Origin: Paludibacter propionicigenes
Lineage (GTDB): Bacteria > Bacteroidota > Bacteroidia > Bacteroidales > JAIFNL01
Direction: 5' to 3'
Assembly (NCBI GenBank): GCA_020721325.1
Contig: DYNA01000021.1
Span: 1-38,313 of the forward strand
Length of the DNA: 38,313 bases
Both the position numbers and the translations under genes were made by a program. Below, one piece after another: positions 17,149 through 26,530 of this stretch. Every line of letters begins with the position of its first letter. The first letter of the stretch is position 1. Below the pieces are notes generated by a model. It was not told where the DNA came from. It saw only the letters and a list, made by a program, of their open reading frames with translations, and did no database searches.

Positions 17149-19605
17149 TTGTTTGCAGATATTATTATACCAGTTCCGGTTCCGCAACTTTTTACTTATC
17201 AAATTCCACTTATTTTGGAAAAAGAATGCACTATTGGAAAACGAGTTACAGTTCCATTTGGTAAATCGAAAATTTATTCCGGTATTGTTGCAAAAATTCA
17301 TCAGCAAGCTCCTTTGCATTACGAAGTAAAAGAAATCATTGGTGTTTTGGATTCATATCCTATTGTAAATAACTATCAATTAGAACTTTGGAGTTGGTTA
17401 TCGCAGTATTACATGTGCAGTTTAGGAGAAGTTTACAGAGCAGCTTTACCTGCGGGTTTAAAATTAGAAAGTGAAACTAAAATCTCTCTAAATCAAGATA
17501 TTGAACAAAATATTATTTTTTCTGAAAAAGAAGAAATTATTATCCAACAATTAAAAATTAAATCTCTATTAATTAGCGATTTAGATAAAATTACAAAAAC
17601 AAAAACTTCCATTCGTTATGTACACTCTTTATTAAAAAAGGGGGTTATTGAAATTGAAGAACATCTTGAAAATCAATTCAAAGCTAAAACAGAAACACAT
17701 CTTTTTTTACATGAAAATATTCAAAACAATGACGATTTACAAACGGTTTTCGTGCAATTAGAAAAAACGCCTAAACAGTTAGAACTTTTTATGAAATTTT
17801 TGCAAAAAATTGAATATTTTTCTATAAATCAAAAAAAAAGTTATAAAAAAGAATATCTTTTAAAAGAAAGTGAAATTAGCGCAGGGACTTTAAAAAGTTT
17901 GGAGGAAAAAAAAATATTAGTCAGTAAAAAGGTTGAAATAGACCGTTTGGATTTTTCAGAACTCCAAAATCAAAGCCCCAAAGCTTTGTCTGATGCGCAA
18001 GAATACGCTTATAATCAAATTGTTGAAAGTTTTGAAAAGAATAAATCCGTTCTACTTCATGGGGTAACTTCGAGTGGAAAAACAGAAATTTATATAAAAC
18101 TTATCGAAAAATACATAAAAGAAGGAAAACAAGTTCTTTATTTATTGCCTGAAATTGCATTAACTGCTCAGATAATCAATCGATTAAAAATAAATTTCGG
18201 AAATAAAGTAGGTGTATATCATTCTAAATACAGTGATAATGAACGAGTTGAAATTTGGAATAGTTTATTGGGAATAAATAAAAATCAATATTCGATAATT
18301 ATCGGAGTTCGTTCGGCTATCTTTTTGCCTTTCAGTAACTTAGGATTGATTATAGTTGATGAAGAGCATGATAACAATTACAAACAAAACGCTCCCGCAC
18401 CCCGTTATCATGCACGAGATGTTGCTTTGGTTCTTGCTAAAATGCACAATTCCAATGTTTTACTTGGCACAGCCACTCCTTCCATCGAAAGCTATTTCAA
18501 TACTCAAACCAATCGTTTCCAATTGGTGAAACTTTCTGAACGCTTCGGAAATGTAAAAATGCCTGAAATATTAGTGGTTAATGTACTGAAAATGAGAAAA
18601 ATGAAACAAATGAAAGGTCATTTTTCAAATGTTTTGATTGATAAAATGAAAATATCGCTGGAAAATGGCAAACAAACCATTCTTTTCCAGAACAGGCGCG
18701 GATTTTCGCCCTATTTGGAATGTAGCACCTGCGGTTGGATTCCAAAATGTGAATTTTGCGATGTGAGCTTGACTTATTATAAATTTACCAATAAATTGGT
18801 TTGCCATTATTGTGGTTTTACGGTATCAATGCCTTCAAAATGCTTGGCTTGCGGCGATTCTGCTCTTCAAACTCAAGGTTTTGGAACGGAAAAAATTGAA
18901 AGCGATATCAGTTTACTTTTCCCTGATTATAAAATAGACAGAATGGATTGGGATACCACACGCACAAAAAATTCTTATTTGAATATCATCAAAAAATTTG
19001 AAAACAAACAAATTGATGTATTAATTGGTACTCAAATGATTACCAAAGGATTAGATTTTGATAATGTAAACTTAGTTGGTATTTTAAATGCAGATAATTT
19101 GTTAAATTTTCCGGATTTTAGAGCGCATGAACGGAGTTTTCAATTGATAACTCAAGTGAGCGGACGCGCAGGAAGGCGCGATGAACAAGGAATTGTAATT
19201 ATTCAAACGACAGAACCGGAACACTTTATTATTCAACAAATTGTAGCCAATGACTATGAAAATTTTTATCAAAATCAAATTCGAGAGCGCGAACGATACA
19301 GGTATCCACCATTTTACCGTTTGATACTTATTACACTGAAACACAAAAACTTAGAAAATCTAAATATCGCTTCAAATGTTCTTGCTCGTCATTTGCAAAA
19401 CGTATTTAACGATAATATTTTAGGTCCAGAATTTCCACCCATTAATCGCATACAAAATTTTTATCTAAAAAATATTTTAATCAAAATTGAACGCGTAAAA
19501 TCGCATACAAAAGTAAAATCAATCATCAACCAATTTATAACAAGTCTAAAAACAGAAATGAAATTTAGAGATTTAAAAATAATAATAAATATTGACCCTT
19601 CATAA
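17149..19605 (+). CDS. priA: Primosomal protein N' (replication restart helicase PriA)
   Basis: An 818-residue 3'-5' DNA helicase that reloads the replisome at stalled forks. The N-terminal 3'BD domain begins FADIIIPVPVPQLFTYQIP, the Walker A GVTSSGKTE lies near residues 305-313, and the DEEH box (VDEEHDNNYKQ) near 403-407. GTATPS and the SGRAGR motif of helicase motif VI follow. A two-zinc Cys cluster (CSTCGW, CEFC, CHYCG, CLACG; about 524-571) is inserted between helicase motifs, as in all PriA. The start is a TTG at 17149, because no ATG precedes the conserved N-terminus and the family begins exactly there. The gene stands alone between divergent and same-strand neighbours. Confidence 0.95.
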   Translation: MFADIIIPVPVPQLFTYQIPLILEKECTIGKRVTVPFGKSKIYSGIVAKIHQQAPLHYEVKEIIGVLDSYPIVNNYQLELWSWLSQYYMCSLGEVYRAALPAGLKLESETKISLNQDIEQNIIFSEKEEIIIQQLKIKSLLISDLDKITKTKTSIRYVHSLLKKGVIEIEEHLENQFKAKTETHLFLHENIQNNDDLQTVFVQLEKTPKQLELFMKFLQKIEYFSINQKKSYKKEYLLKESEISAGTLKSLEEKKILVSKKVEIDRLDFSELQNQSPKALSDAQEYAYNQIVESFEKNKSVLLHGVTSSGKTEIYIKLIEKYIKEGKQVLYLLPEIALTAQIINRLKINFGNKVGVYHSKYSDNERVEIWNSLLGINKNQYSIIIGVRSAIFLPFSNLGLIIVDEEHDNNYKQNAPAPRYHARDVALVLAKMHNSNVLLGTATPSIESYFNTQTNRFQLVKLSERFGNVKMPEILVVNVLKMRKMKQMKGHFSNVLIDKMKISLENGKQTILFQNRRGFSPYLECSTCGWIPKCEFCDVSLTYYKFTNKLVCHYCGFTVSMPSKCLACGDSALQTQGFGTEKIESDISLLFPDYKIDRMDWDTTRTKNSYLNIIKKFENKQIDVLIGTQMITKGLDFDNVNLVGILNADNLLNFPDFRAHERSFQLITQVSGRAGRRDEQGIVIIQTTEPEHFIIQQIVANDYENFYQNQIRERERYRYPPFYRLILITLKHKNLENLNIASNVLARHLQNVFNDNILGPEFPPINRIQNFYLKNILIKIERVKSHTKVKSIINQFITSLKTEMKFRDLKIIINIDPS

Positions 19606-19746
19606 AAAAATACAATAAAATTATTTATTTATATTTTTTTATAAAAATAATAGGTATTTTAATAAACAAATTTTGCCCTTTTTATAAAAAAAATAAAAAA
19701 AACTTTTATAAAAAAATATTCTTTTTTTAAAATTGAAAAAAAGAAT

Positions 19747-19754
19747 TATATTTG
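19747..19754 (+). promoter_or_regulatory. Candidate -7 box for nhaD
   Basis: TATATTTG matches TAnnTTTG exactly and is followed by C. It lies 56 bases upstream of the nhaD ATG. A TTG at about 19734 is closer than the usual -33 spacing, so only the -7 box is supported. Confidence 0.4.
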
Positions 19755-19785
19755 CTGAATAAAAAAATAAAGCAAAATAAATGTA

Positions 19786-19802
19786 TTATTCACTAAAATT
19801 CA
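19786..19802 (+). promoter_or_regulatory. 17-base leader element shared with the M48 gene (copy 2)
   Basis: This is the second copy of TTATTCACTAAAATTCA, ending seven bases before the nhaD ATG. The first copy is at 9253-9269 before the M48 protease. It lies downstream of the candidate -7 box, so if that promoter is right the element is in the 5' UTR. Confidence 0.35.
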
Positions 19803-19809
19803 ATTAGTT

Positions 19810-21273
19810 ATGTTTATATTAATGGTTGTGATTTTCGTCTTGGGCTATGCTGCCATAGCACTCGAACATCCTCTTAGAGTCGATAAAGCTGCATCGGCAT
19901 TATTGATAGGAGTGCTAACTTGGGTAGTCTATATGCTTGGCGTTGAGGATATTCTCTCGCTTACCGATTCGGCAAGCAAGTACGTAAGCTCGGCATGGGC
20001 AAGTTATTTAGAGCAAAATCCAACAGCAAATACGCATGAAGGAATGGTTGAATTTATCAGTCATCACCAATTGCTTGAACATCTTGGCGAAATAGCCGAA
20101 ATTTTATTTTTTCTTTTGGGCGCAATGACCATTGTTGAAATTATTGACCAACATCAAGGTTTTAAAGTACTTACAGACAAGATTAAAGCAACTGGAAAAG
20201 TAAAACTATTGTGGATATTAAGTTTTTTAACCTTTTTTATGTCGGCAGTTTTAGATAATTTAACTACAACCATCGTTTTAGTTGCATTGCTCCGAAAACT
20301 CATTGATGATAAACAAACTCGATGGTTTTTTGCAAGTATGGTTGTTTTAGCTGCCAATGCGGGTGGTGCGTGGTCGCCAATAGGCGATGTAACCACCATT
20401 ATGCTCTGGATAGGTGGTCAAGTTACTGCTGCTAAGATTATTACAGGAGTTTTTATACCGAGTCTTATCAATATTACTGTTCCCTTAATCGTTTTGTCAT
20501 TTACTATGAAAGGTCATGTAACAAGACCGGAAATAGATGATACTGTGCAACTTGTATCACACAGACAACAAGTCTTTATTTTAATTTTGGGTGTTTCTGC
20601 ATTATTATTTGTACCGATTTTTAAAACTTATACGCATCTTCCACCGTATTTGGGTATGTTGCTGGGTTTGGGAACTTTATGGTTAGTAACAGAAATTCTA
20701 CATCGCTGGCACAATGTGCGCAAGCGAGTTGGAACCATCAAAACCATTGGAGATGATGCAAATACTGAAGCTCCCGATGTGTCTAAAAAACTGACAGTTA
20801 TAAAAATTTTAACAAAAGTTGATGTTCCAACGGTATTTTTCTTTTTAGGCATACTTTTGGCAGTAGCCAGTCTTCAATCTGCCGGTCAATTGGGTATTTT
20901 AGCCTCATTTTTAGACCAAAATTTAGGAAATATTTATGCTATAAACTTGGCAATTGGTATTCTTTCTTCTATTGTTGATAACGTTCCTTTGGTAGCAGGT
21001 GCAATTGGAATGTACCCGATTGCCGAAGCAGAAACTGCCGGCTATTTTGCTGATTTTATGATAGATGGAGCATTCTGGGAATTTTTAGCATATTGTGCAG
21101 GAACAGGCGGAAGCATACTTATTATTGGTTCGGCTGCCGGAGTAGCTGCAATGGGTTTAGAAAAAATTGATTTCATTTGGTACTTAAAGAAAATCAGTTG
21201 GTTAGCTCTTCTTGGTTATTTATCAGGAGCTGCATTTTATTATATCGAAATGCATATTTTTTTAGGGCATTAA
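19810..21273 (+). CDS. nhaD: NhaD-type Na+/H+ antiporter
   Basis: A 487-residue polytopic membrane protein of the NhaD (ion transporter superfamily) type, with about 11-13 hydrophobic helices. It starts in the first helix (MFILMVVIFVLGYAAIALEHPLR). Characteristic blocks are VDKAASALLIG, FLLGAMTIVEIIDQHQGF, AVLDNLTTTIVLVALLRKL, AANAGGAWSPIGDVTTIMLWIGG and SIVDNVPLVAGAIGMYP, where the conserved Asn, Asp and Ser/Thr residues form the ion site. It exports Na+ (or Li+) in exchange for protons. It is monocistronic and closed by a strong terminator at 21296-21343. Confidence 0.93.
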   Translation: MFILMVVIFVLGYAAIALEHPLRVDKAASALLIGVLTWVVYMLGVEDILSLTDSASKYVSSAWASYLEQNPTANTHEGMVEFISHHQLLEHLGEIAEILFFLLGAMTIVEIIDQHQGFKVLTDKIKATGKVKLLWILSFLTFFMSAVLDNLTTTIVLVALLRKLIDDKQTRWFFASMVVLAANAGGAWSPIGDVTTIMLWIGGQVTAAKIITGVFIPSLINITVPLIVLSFTMKGHVTRPEIDDTVQLVSHRQQVFILILGVSALLFVPIFKTYTHLPPYLGMLLGLGTLWLVTEILHRWHNVRKRVGTIKTIGDDANTEAPDVSKKLTVIKILTKVDVPTVFFFLGILLAVASLQSAGQLGILASFLDQNLGNIYAINLAIGILSSIVDNVPLVAGAIGMYPIAEAETAGYFADFMIDGAFWEFLAYCAGTGGSILIIGSAAGVAAMGLEKIDFIWYLKKISWLALLGYLSGAAFYYIEMHIFLGH

Positions 21274-21295
21274 TTCCAATATATAATATAAATTT

Positions 21296-21343
21296 ATGCG
21301 TTCAATTTTTATCATTAGGGTAAAAATTGAACGCATTTTTTTT
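21296..21343 (+). terminator. Strong rho-independent terminator after nhaD
   Basis: A perfect 16-bp stem (21296-21311 with 21321-21336) with a 9-base loop, followed by seven T residues. It starts 22 bases after the nhaD stop codon and is the clearest intrinsic terminator in the window. Confidence 0.9.
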
Positions 21344-21397
21344 ATTCCTTAAAATATAAAATTAAATACAATATGTGCGACACTTTTCAAAATGCAA

Positions 21398-21453
21398 AGG
21401 GCTAAAGCCCTGAAATTCATTGCTTTTTATTTATCCCGACCTAAAGGTCAGGG
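21398..21453. repeat. Bacteroidota-type intergenic palindromic repeat
   Basis: There are two small palindromes. AGGGCTAAAGCCCT is at 21398-21411, and 21435-21453 holds CCCGACC and GGTC-A-GGG arms around TAAA. Elements of the form 'GGGCTAAAGCCC ... CCGACCTAAAGGTC' occur in several Bacteroidota genomes as I remember them. They lie after the nhaD terminator. The rest of the 390-base gap between nhaD and the LRR gene (21454-21663) is plain AT-rich DNA in which I see nothing else. Confidence 0.55.
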
Positions 21454-21663
21454 CAATTGATTTTCAATATTTTACATAAAAAATGTCATTCATATTGTAA
21501 ATAGAATATTGATTTATACAACAAGTTGATACACAAATAAATAATTTTGTTCTAAAAAAATAAAAATTAAGAAATAATATAATTTTGCTTAAATAATAAA
21601 TAGCTTACATTTCAATATAAATCAATTCTTTAACTTTGATTATACACAATTTAACGAGATAAA

Positions 21664-22098
21664 TTAAAGGGTATTATTCATTTCAAAGGATACCAAAATA
21701 ACTTGAGAAGTACTTTCTTCTTTTTCAAACAAATGACCGGTTTCCTGAATTTGTAATCTTTGTAAAAACTTCAGGTTTACTAACTTTTCAAGCGCATCTT
21801 GAAGATTCAAATAAGGCATTTTACTAATATCGAGAACTTTTAAATTTTTAAGCTCCGAAACATAACTTGGAATTATTTTTAACTGATTTCCAGACAAATT
21901 TAAGTATTCTAAATTAGAAAATTTGACCACAGCCGCCGGCAGTGTTTCTAATTTTGAATTACTCAAGTCAAGCCCTTTCACCAAAGAAGGATTGATTAAT
22001 GCGGCATTTATATCACAATAAAAGCCTGTATTTTCCTGTGTTTTTCCGTTTAAATAACCAAAAACAAACAAAATTGTAAATACAATTATTCTTTTCAT
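21664..22098 (-). CDS. Leucine-rich-repeat exported protein
   Basis: A 144-residue secreted or periplasmic protein. The signal peptide is MKRIIVFTILFVFGYLNGKTQ, with cleavage near residue 20. The mature chain carries about three to four LRRs: VKGLDLSNSKLETLP, LEYLNLSGNQLKIIP and LKVLDISKMPYLN, followed by a less regular repeat. It ends soon after these, so it may be a small whole LRR protein or a truncated one. LRRs mediate protein binding, but the partner is unknown. It is monocistronic. Confidence 0.78.
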   Translation of the reverse strand: MKRIIVFTILFVFGYLNGKTQENTGFYCDINAALINPSLVKGLDLSNSKLETLPAAVVKFSNLEYLNLSGNQLKIIPSYVSELKNLKVLDISKMPYLNLQDALEKLVNLKFLQRLQIQETGHLFEKEESTSQVILVSFEMNNTL

Positions 22099-22427
22099 TC
22101 TTTTACCTAATTTTAATGAAACAATACTTGTATAACGTATTTACTTATATAAGGTTTCACTAAAAATAAAAATAAATAGAAAAAATAACAAAGAAAATTA
22201 TTAATTAAAAAAACGGAATTTTAAATACAAAAAAAACAAAAGATTTTCCACATTTATAAAAAATAAAAACTTGGTATCTGAAAAATAAAAATAACTGATT
22301 TTAAAGCCAATAAAAACAAAAAAATAGAAAAAAGTAATTTTTTTTATTTTAAAAAAATAGTGTTAAATCATTTTTACATAAAAAAATATATTATTTTTTT
22401 TCAAAAATATTTATTTCTTAAAAAATA
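22099..22427. other. AT-rich intergenic region, no feature seen
   Basis: A spacer of 329 bases between the LRR gene start and the 3' end of meaB. It is made almost wholly of A and T runs. I see no open frame, no clear hairpin and no TAnnTTTG box. It should hold the LRR promoter, but I cannot point to it. Confidence 0.5.
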
Positions 22428-23492
22428 TTAAATATCCTCAAATAATTTCTGAGCAGCTTGAAATGAACTCATTTTTCCAGCTAAAACTAATTCCTCCATT
22501 TCTTTAATTCTTTTTTTCTTTATTTTATCTTCATAAAAATCTTGATAAAGCTTATTGTTAATCGTTTCATACATCCAAAATTTTGATTGTTCATTTCTTT
22601 TTTTGAATAAAAATCCGTTATTTTTAATGTGAGAAAAATAACTATCTATCGTTTGCCAAATAAGTTCTATTCCGGTATTTTCGAGAGAAGAACAAGCTGA
22701 AACCTTCGGAATCCAACCCGAATCGGTTGGTGGAAACAAATGCAAAGCGTTTCGATATTCAGCCATAGCCCTATTTGCTTTTTCAATATTTTGTCCGTCG
22801 GCTTTTGTAATTACAATGCTATCAGCCATTTCCATAATTCCTCGTTTTATGCCTTGCAGTTCATCTCCTGCTCCGGCAAGCATTAAAAGTAAGAAAAAAT
22901 CGACCATTGAATGCACAGTTGTTTCAGACTGCCCTACTCCAACGGTTTCGATGAAAATAACATTAAAACCGGCAGCTTCGCATAAAATCATACTTTCTCG
23001 CGTTTTTCGGGCTACTCCACCCAGCGAACCGGTGCTGGGCGTTGGGCGAATAAAAGCGTCCGCATTGCGCGAAAGCACTTCCATGCGTGTTTTATCGCCC
23101 AAAATACTGCCTTTAGAACGTTCTGAACTGGGGTCAATGGCTAAAACGGCTAATTTATGCCCAATTTGTGTAATAAAATTGCCCAAAGTCTCAATAAATG
23201 AACTTTTTCCTACACCCGGAACGCCCGTAATTCCAACTCGGATAGAATTTCCGGCATAGGGCAAACATTTTTCGATAATCTGCTGGGCTATTTTTTGATG
23301 CTCTACATTTGTACTTTCAACCAAAGTAATGGCTTGACTCAAAATTGTACGGTTTCCATTCAAAATTCCATCAATATAATATTCAACTGGCATAATTTGT
23401 CGCTTTTTTTGCAAAAAACGTTGTATCGAATTGTTATTAATTACATCGGGTTGTTCAATTCCTTTATTTATATTTAAAGCTGATTTTTCCAT
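22428..23492 (-). CDS. meaB: Methylmalonyl-CoA mutase-associated GTPase MeaB (ArgK)
   Basis: A 354-residue G3E-family GTPase that protects and gates the adenosylcobalamin-dependent methylmalonyl-CoA mutase. The Walker A GVPGVGKSS is at residues 90-98, and DPSSERSKGSILGDKTRM (switch region, about 120) and RPTPSTGSLGG are typical. ETVGVGQSE is the Walker B/switch II block, and TKADG the base-specificity motif. No mutase subunits are nearby. It is the last gene of a tight minus-strand run with the SNF2 helicase (50-base gap) and yaaA, but a functional link is not evident. Confidence 0.93.
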   Translation of the reverse strand: MEKSALNINKGIEQPDVINNNSIQRFLQKKRQIMPVEYYIDGILNGNRTILSQAITLVESTNVEHQKIAQQIIEKCLPYAGNSIRVGITGVPGVGKSSFIETLGNFITQIGHKLAVLAIDPSSERSKGSILGDKTRMEVLSRNADAFIRPTPSTGSLGGVARKTRESMILCEAAGFNVIFIETVGVGQSETTVHSMVDFFLLLMLAGAGDELQGIKRGIMEMADSIVITKADGQNIEKANRAMAEYRNALHLFPPTDSGWIPKVSACSSLENTGIELIWQTIDSYFSHIKNNGFLFKKRNEQSKFWMYETINNKLYQDFYEDKIKKKRIKEMEELVLAGKMSSFQAAQKLFEDI

Positions 23493-23542
23493 TATTTTCT
23501 TATAAAATTAAATTATAAAATATAATTTTTTATTAAAATATT

Positions 23543-26491
23543 TTATTCAAAAAACTCAATTAATTTTTCTTTATCAAAATTTAAAAATGGATTATTCGAA
23601 TTGATAAATATTTCTGCCAATGCCGCTTTTTCTTCTTGCAACTGTCTGATTTTCTGTTCAACAGTCTTTAAACTGATAAAACGATAAACAAAAACATTTT
23701 TATCTTGCCCAATGCGATGCGCACGATTAATGGCTTGCAATTCAACCGCCGGATTCCACCAAGGGTCGAGGATAAAAACGTAATCGGCTGCCGTTAAATT
23801 TAAGCCAACTCCACCGGCTTTTATAGAAATTAAAAATAAACGATTTTCGGCATTATTCTGAAAATTATCAATAGCTTTTTGCCGGTTTTCTTTACTCATT
23901 TCGCCAGTTAAAAGCGAATAATTCCAATTTTGCTCTTTAAAATAATCTTCTAAAAGACTCAAATGTTTTACAAAAGAACTAAATATCAATACATTATGTT
24001 TTTCAGAAATTAAAGTTTCAATATTGGTTTTAATGATTTCAAATTTTCCGGAATCCATTTTCATCTCCTTGTCCATCAAAATCGGATGATTGGCAATTTG
24101 CCTTAAACGAGTTAAACCCTGAATAGCTAAAAATGAAGCTTTTGCAATGCCATCTTTCTCAATATTTAACAAAATTTCATTGCGAATTTTTGACTTTTCT
24201 TGTTCATAAATTTTTTCTTGTTCATCTAACATTTCACAATATATAACTTGCTCATTTACAGGTGGTAAATCTTTAGCCACTTGCTCTTTTTTGCGCCTTA
24301 AAATGAAAGGCTTGATAAGTATCTGCAATTGTTCTTGTTTAACAGTATCATGCTCTTTTTCAATAGGTTTTACAAATTCCTCGAGAAAATAATTAAAATT
24401 ACCAAGTAAACCGGTATTTACAAAATTCATTTGAGACCACAAATCGGTTAAAGAATTTTCAATTGGCGTACCTGTTAAAACCAATTTATGTTTCGATTTT
24501 AATGCCATTACAGCCTGATATGTCTTTGATTGTGAATTTTTTACATACTGGCTTTCATCAAGAATGATGTAATGAAATTCATAATTTTGAAGCCATTCAT
24601 ATTCATTTCTAATAATTCCATAACTGGTTAAAACAATATCAAATCTTTGAAAATCAGATATTTCCTTCGTCCGATTAGAACCCGAAAAGCGTAAAATTCT
24701 TAAAGTTGGATTGAATTTTTTAAATTCATTTTCCCAGTTTATAATTAACGAAACCGGCATAACTATTAGTGTAACCGATAAATTATTCGGTTTATTTTCC
24801 AAAATTTTTGTAGTTCCAAATAAATCAAGCTGTAAAGATGTTTTAGAAATATTTGAATAATTGGAATAAATTTTTGATAGTAAAGTAATGGTTTGCAATG
24901 TTTTACCAAGCCCCATATCGTCAGCCAAACACCCTCCAAAATTATGTTTATTTAGCAAATCCATCCAATAAAAGCCCTCCTTTTGATACAATCGCAAAGT
25001 AGCATTGACTTGCTGTGGCAATTCTATAGATTCAGGAAGTTTAAAATCAGTAAGTTGCATTAATGAATTTAATATCTTATCGTTAGCATCATTTACCATT
25101 TCATTTACTAAAGCAAAATGGAATTTATTTATTTGTATAAAATCATTGTTTTCTTTTCCAAATTGCAATAAATTTTTATACTTTACTAACCACTCTTCCG
25201 GTAAAATAAATATTTTTTGATTCGGTAAAATAAACTCTCTATTGTTATATAAAATATGCTTCTTAAATTTATAAAAAGGTATTTCAAACCCTTCAAATTC
25301 AATGATTACAAAAATATCGAACCAATCTTTTCCGGTATTGTGATATTTTAAATTTAGATTAAACCGACCTAAATAAAATTGCTCAATATCAATGTTTTGT
25401 TCAAAAATTAAACCGGTATTTTTAATATTCTCGATATTCTGATTTATCCAATTAATAATTTCGTAATTTTGTAAATCGACATCCGATGAAAATATTTCAG
25501 GTATAAAATTTCCAAATCTATCAATTTTTAAACCTAATCCATCAACTTTTTGTAAACATTCGTTTTCCCAGTCCAAATCATGCGCTAAACGTTCAAAATA
25601 AAAACTGGTCTGTTTTTCAATAAAAAATACCAAATCTTTTCCTGAGTGATTTGGATAAAAAATTCTATCATCATACAAAAACTGTAACACTAAAACAATT
25701 CTACCACTTATATCTTTTTGAATAACTAATTTGGCTTTTTTAGTAGGTGTCAAATTCTTTATCTCAAATCCGGAAGTATTTACTCTGTATTTTTTTAAAG
25801 CCGGTTTTACAAAAACATCAAACCACTTTTTTTCTGCTCTTTGCTCAATTTTTAAATACTGTTTATTGAAAAAAGGTTGTAATTTTTTTCCGTCAATATC
25901 CTCAAAATAAAACAGTTGCTTTTCAAGTAATAAACGACAGGGCGAATTTGAAAGAATAATTCCCTCTTTAGAAAAAAGCGAAATATCAGTTCCTTCATGA
26001 AAAATGGATAAAAAATACTTGGTAAAATCTCGCTCTCTGCGTATATTAAAAACAGTTTCTGCCGGAACGGGTTCAAGTTTTATTTGTTCGCTCAAATAAA
26101 TATTGGAAAACTCATCGGTTTTATAAAACAACCTAATTTTGCTATCTCTCAATATATCAATAATTTGAACGATTCTTCTTTCAACAAACGGTTTAATGTG
26201 CAAATCAAAATAAGCCGTATCAATGGAATTAAAAAAATCACTTGCTTGAGTTATTTTCCTTTTATCGCGTACAAATTTTTTGACCAAATTTACATCACTG
26301 TACTCATCAATTAATTTTATCAATTTTATTTCTGCCTCTGAAAAATTACTTGCATAAGATTTTATATGCGTAGGTCTAATGCTTTGAACTATAAGTAGAT
26401 AATCTTCATCTTTATCCAAAATTACAAGGTAAGCTTTGGGTATGAAACCAATGTTAGAGTGTTTTCGCAGTACTATTATAAATTCTTCCAT
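23543..26491 (-). CDS. SNF2-family DEAD/DEAH-box helicase
   Basis: A 982-residue Swi2/Snf2-type ATPase that translocates on double-stranded DNA. The N-terminal half (about residues 1-490) has no motif I recognise. The helicase core follows: Walker A DDMGLGKTLQTI near residue 525, DESQYVKN (DEAH-like box) near 644, LTGTPIENSLTDLWSQMNF, then the second RecA lobe with FSSFVKHLSLL, SIKAGGVGLNLTAADYVF, DPWWNPAVELQAINRAHRIGQ (motif VI, about 925) and VYRFI. The full motif set is intact, so it should be an active ATPase. It is the middle gene of the yaaA-snf2-meaB run. No partner nuclease is adjacent, so a defence role (such as DISARM or Rad54-like systems) is not supported. Confidence 0.9.
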   Translation of the reverse strand: MEEFIIVLRKHSNIGFIPKAYLVILDKDEDYLLIVQSIRPTHIKSYASNFSEAEIKLIKLIDEYSDVNLVKKFVRDKRKITQASDFFNSIDTAYFDLHIKPFVERRIVQIIDILRDSKIRLFYKTDEFSNIYLSEQIKLEPVPAETVFNIRRERDFTKYFLSIFHEGTDISLFSKEGIILSNSPCRLLLEKQLFYFEDIDGKKLQPFFNKQYLKIEQRAEKKWFDVFVKPALKKYRVNTSGFEIKNLTPTKKAKLVIQKDISGRIVLVLQFLYDDRIFYPNHSGKDLVFFIEKQTSFYFERLAHDLDWENECLQKVDGLGLKIDRFGNFIPEIFSSDVDLQNYEIINWINQNIENIKNTGLIFEQNIDIEQFYLGRFNLNLKYHNTGKDWFDIFVIIEFEGFEIPFYKFKKHILYNNREFILPNQKIFILPEEWLVKYKNLLQFGKENNDFIQINKFHFALVNEMVNDANDKILNSLMQLTDFKLPESIELPQQVNATLRLYQKEGFYWMDLLNKHNFGGCLADDMGLGKTLQTITLLSKIYSNYSNISKTSLQLDLFGTTKILENKPNNLSVTLIVMPVSLIINWENEFKKFNPTLRILRFSGSNRTKEISDFQRFDIVLTSYGIIRNEYEWLQNYEFHYIILDESQYVKNSQSKTYQAVMALKSKHKLVLTGTPIENSLTDLWSQMNFVNTGLLGNFNYFLEEFVKPIEKEHDTVKQEQLQILIKPFILRRKKEQVAKDLPPVNEQVIYCEMLDEQEKIYEQEKSKIRNEILLNIEKDGIAKASFLAIQGLTRLRQIANHPILMDKEMKMDSGKFEIIKTNIETLISEKHNVLIFSSFVKHLSLLEDYFKEQNWNYSLLTGEMSKENRQKAIDNFQNNAENRLFLISIKAGGVGLNLTAADYVFILDPWWNPAVELQAINRAHRIGQDKNVFVYRFISLKTVEQKIRQLQEEKAALAEIFINSNNPFLNFDKEKLIEFFE

Positions 26492-26530
26492 TTAAGCAAA
26501 ATAAATTATAAAAAATTATGATTTTAAATA

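Noticed and set aside
17128-17319. Short minus-strand frame over the priA start
   Set aside because: It lies within the conserved N-terminal PriA coding sequence and has no independent support, so it is a shadow frame.
23543-26491. SNF2 helicase as part of a defence island (DISARM- or Rad54-like)
   Set aside because: The neighbours are meaB and yaaA, and no methylase, phospholipase D or nuclease gene is adjacent. It is more likely a general DNA-translocating ATPase.
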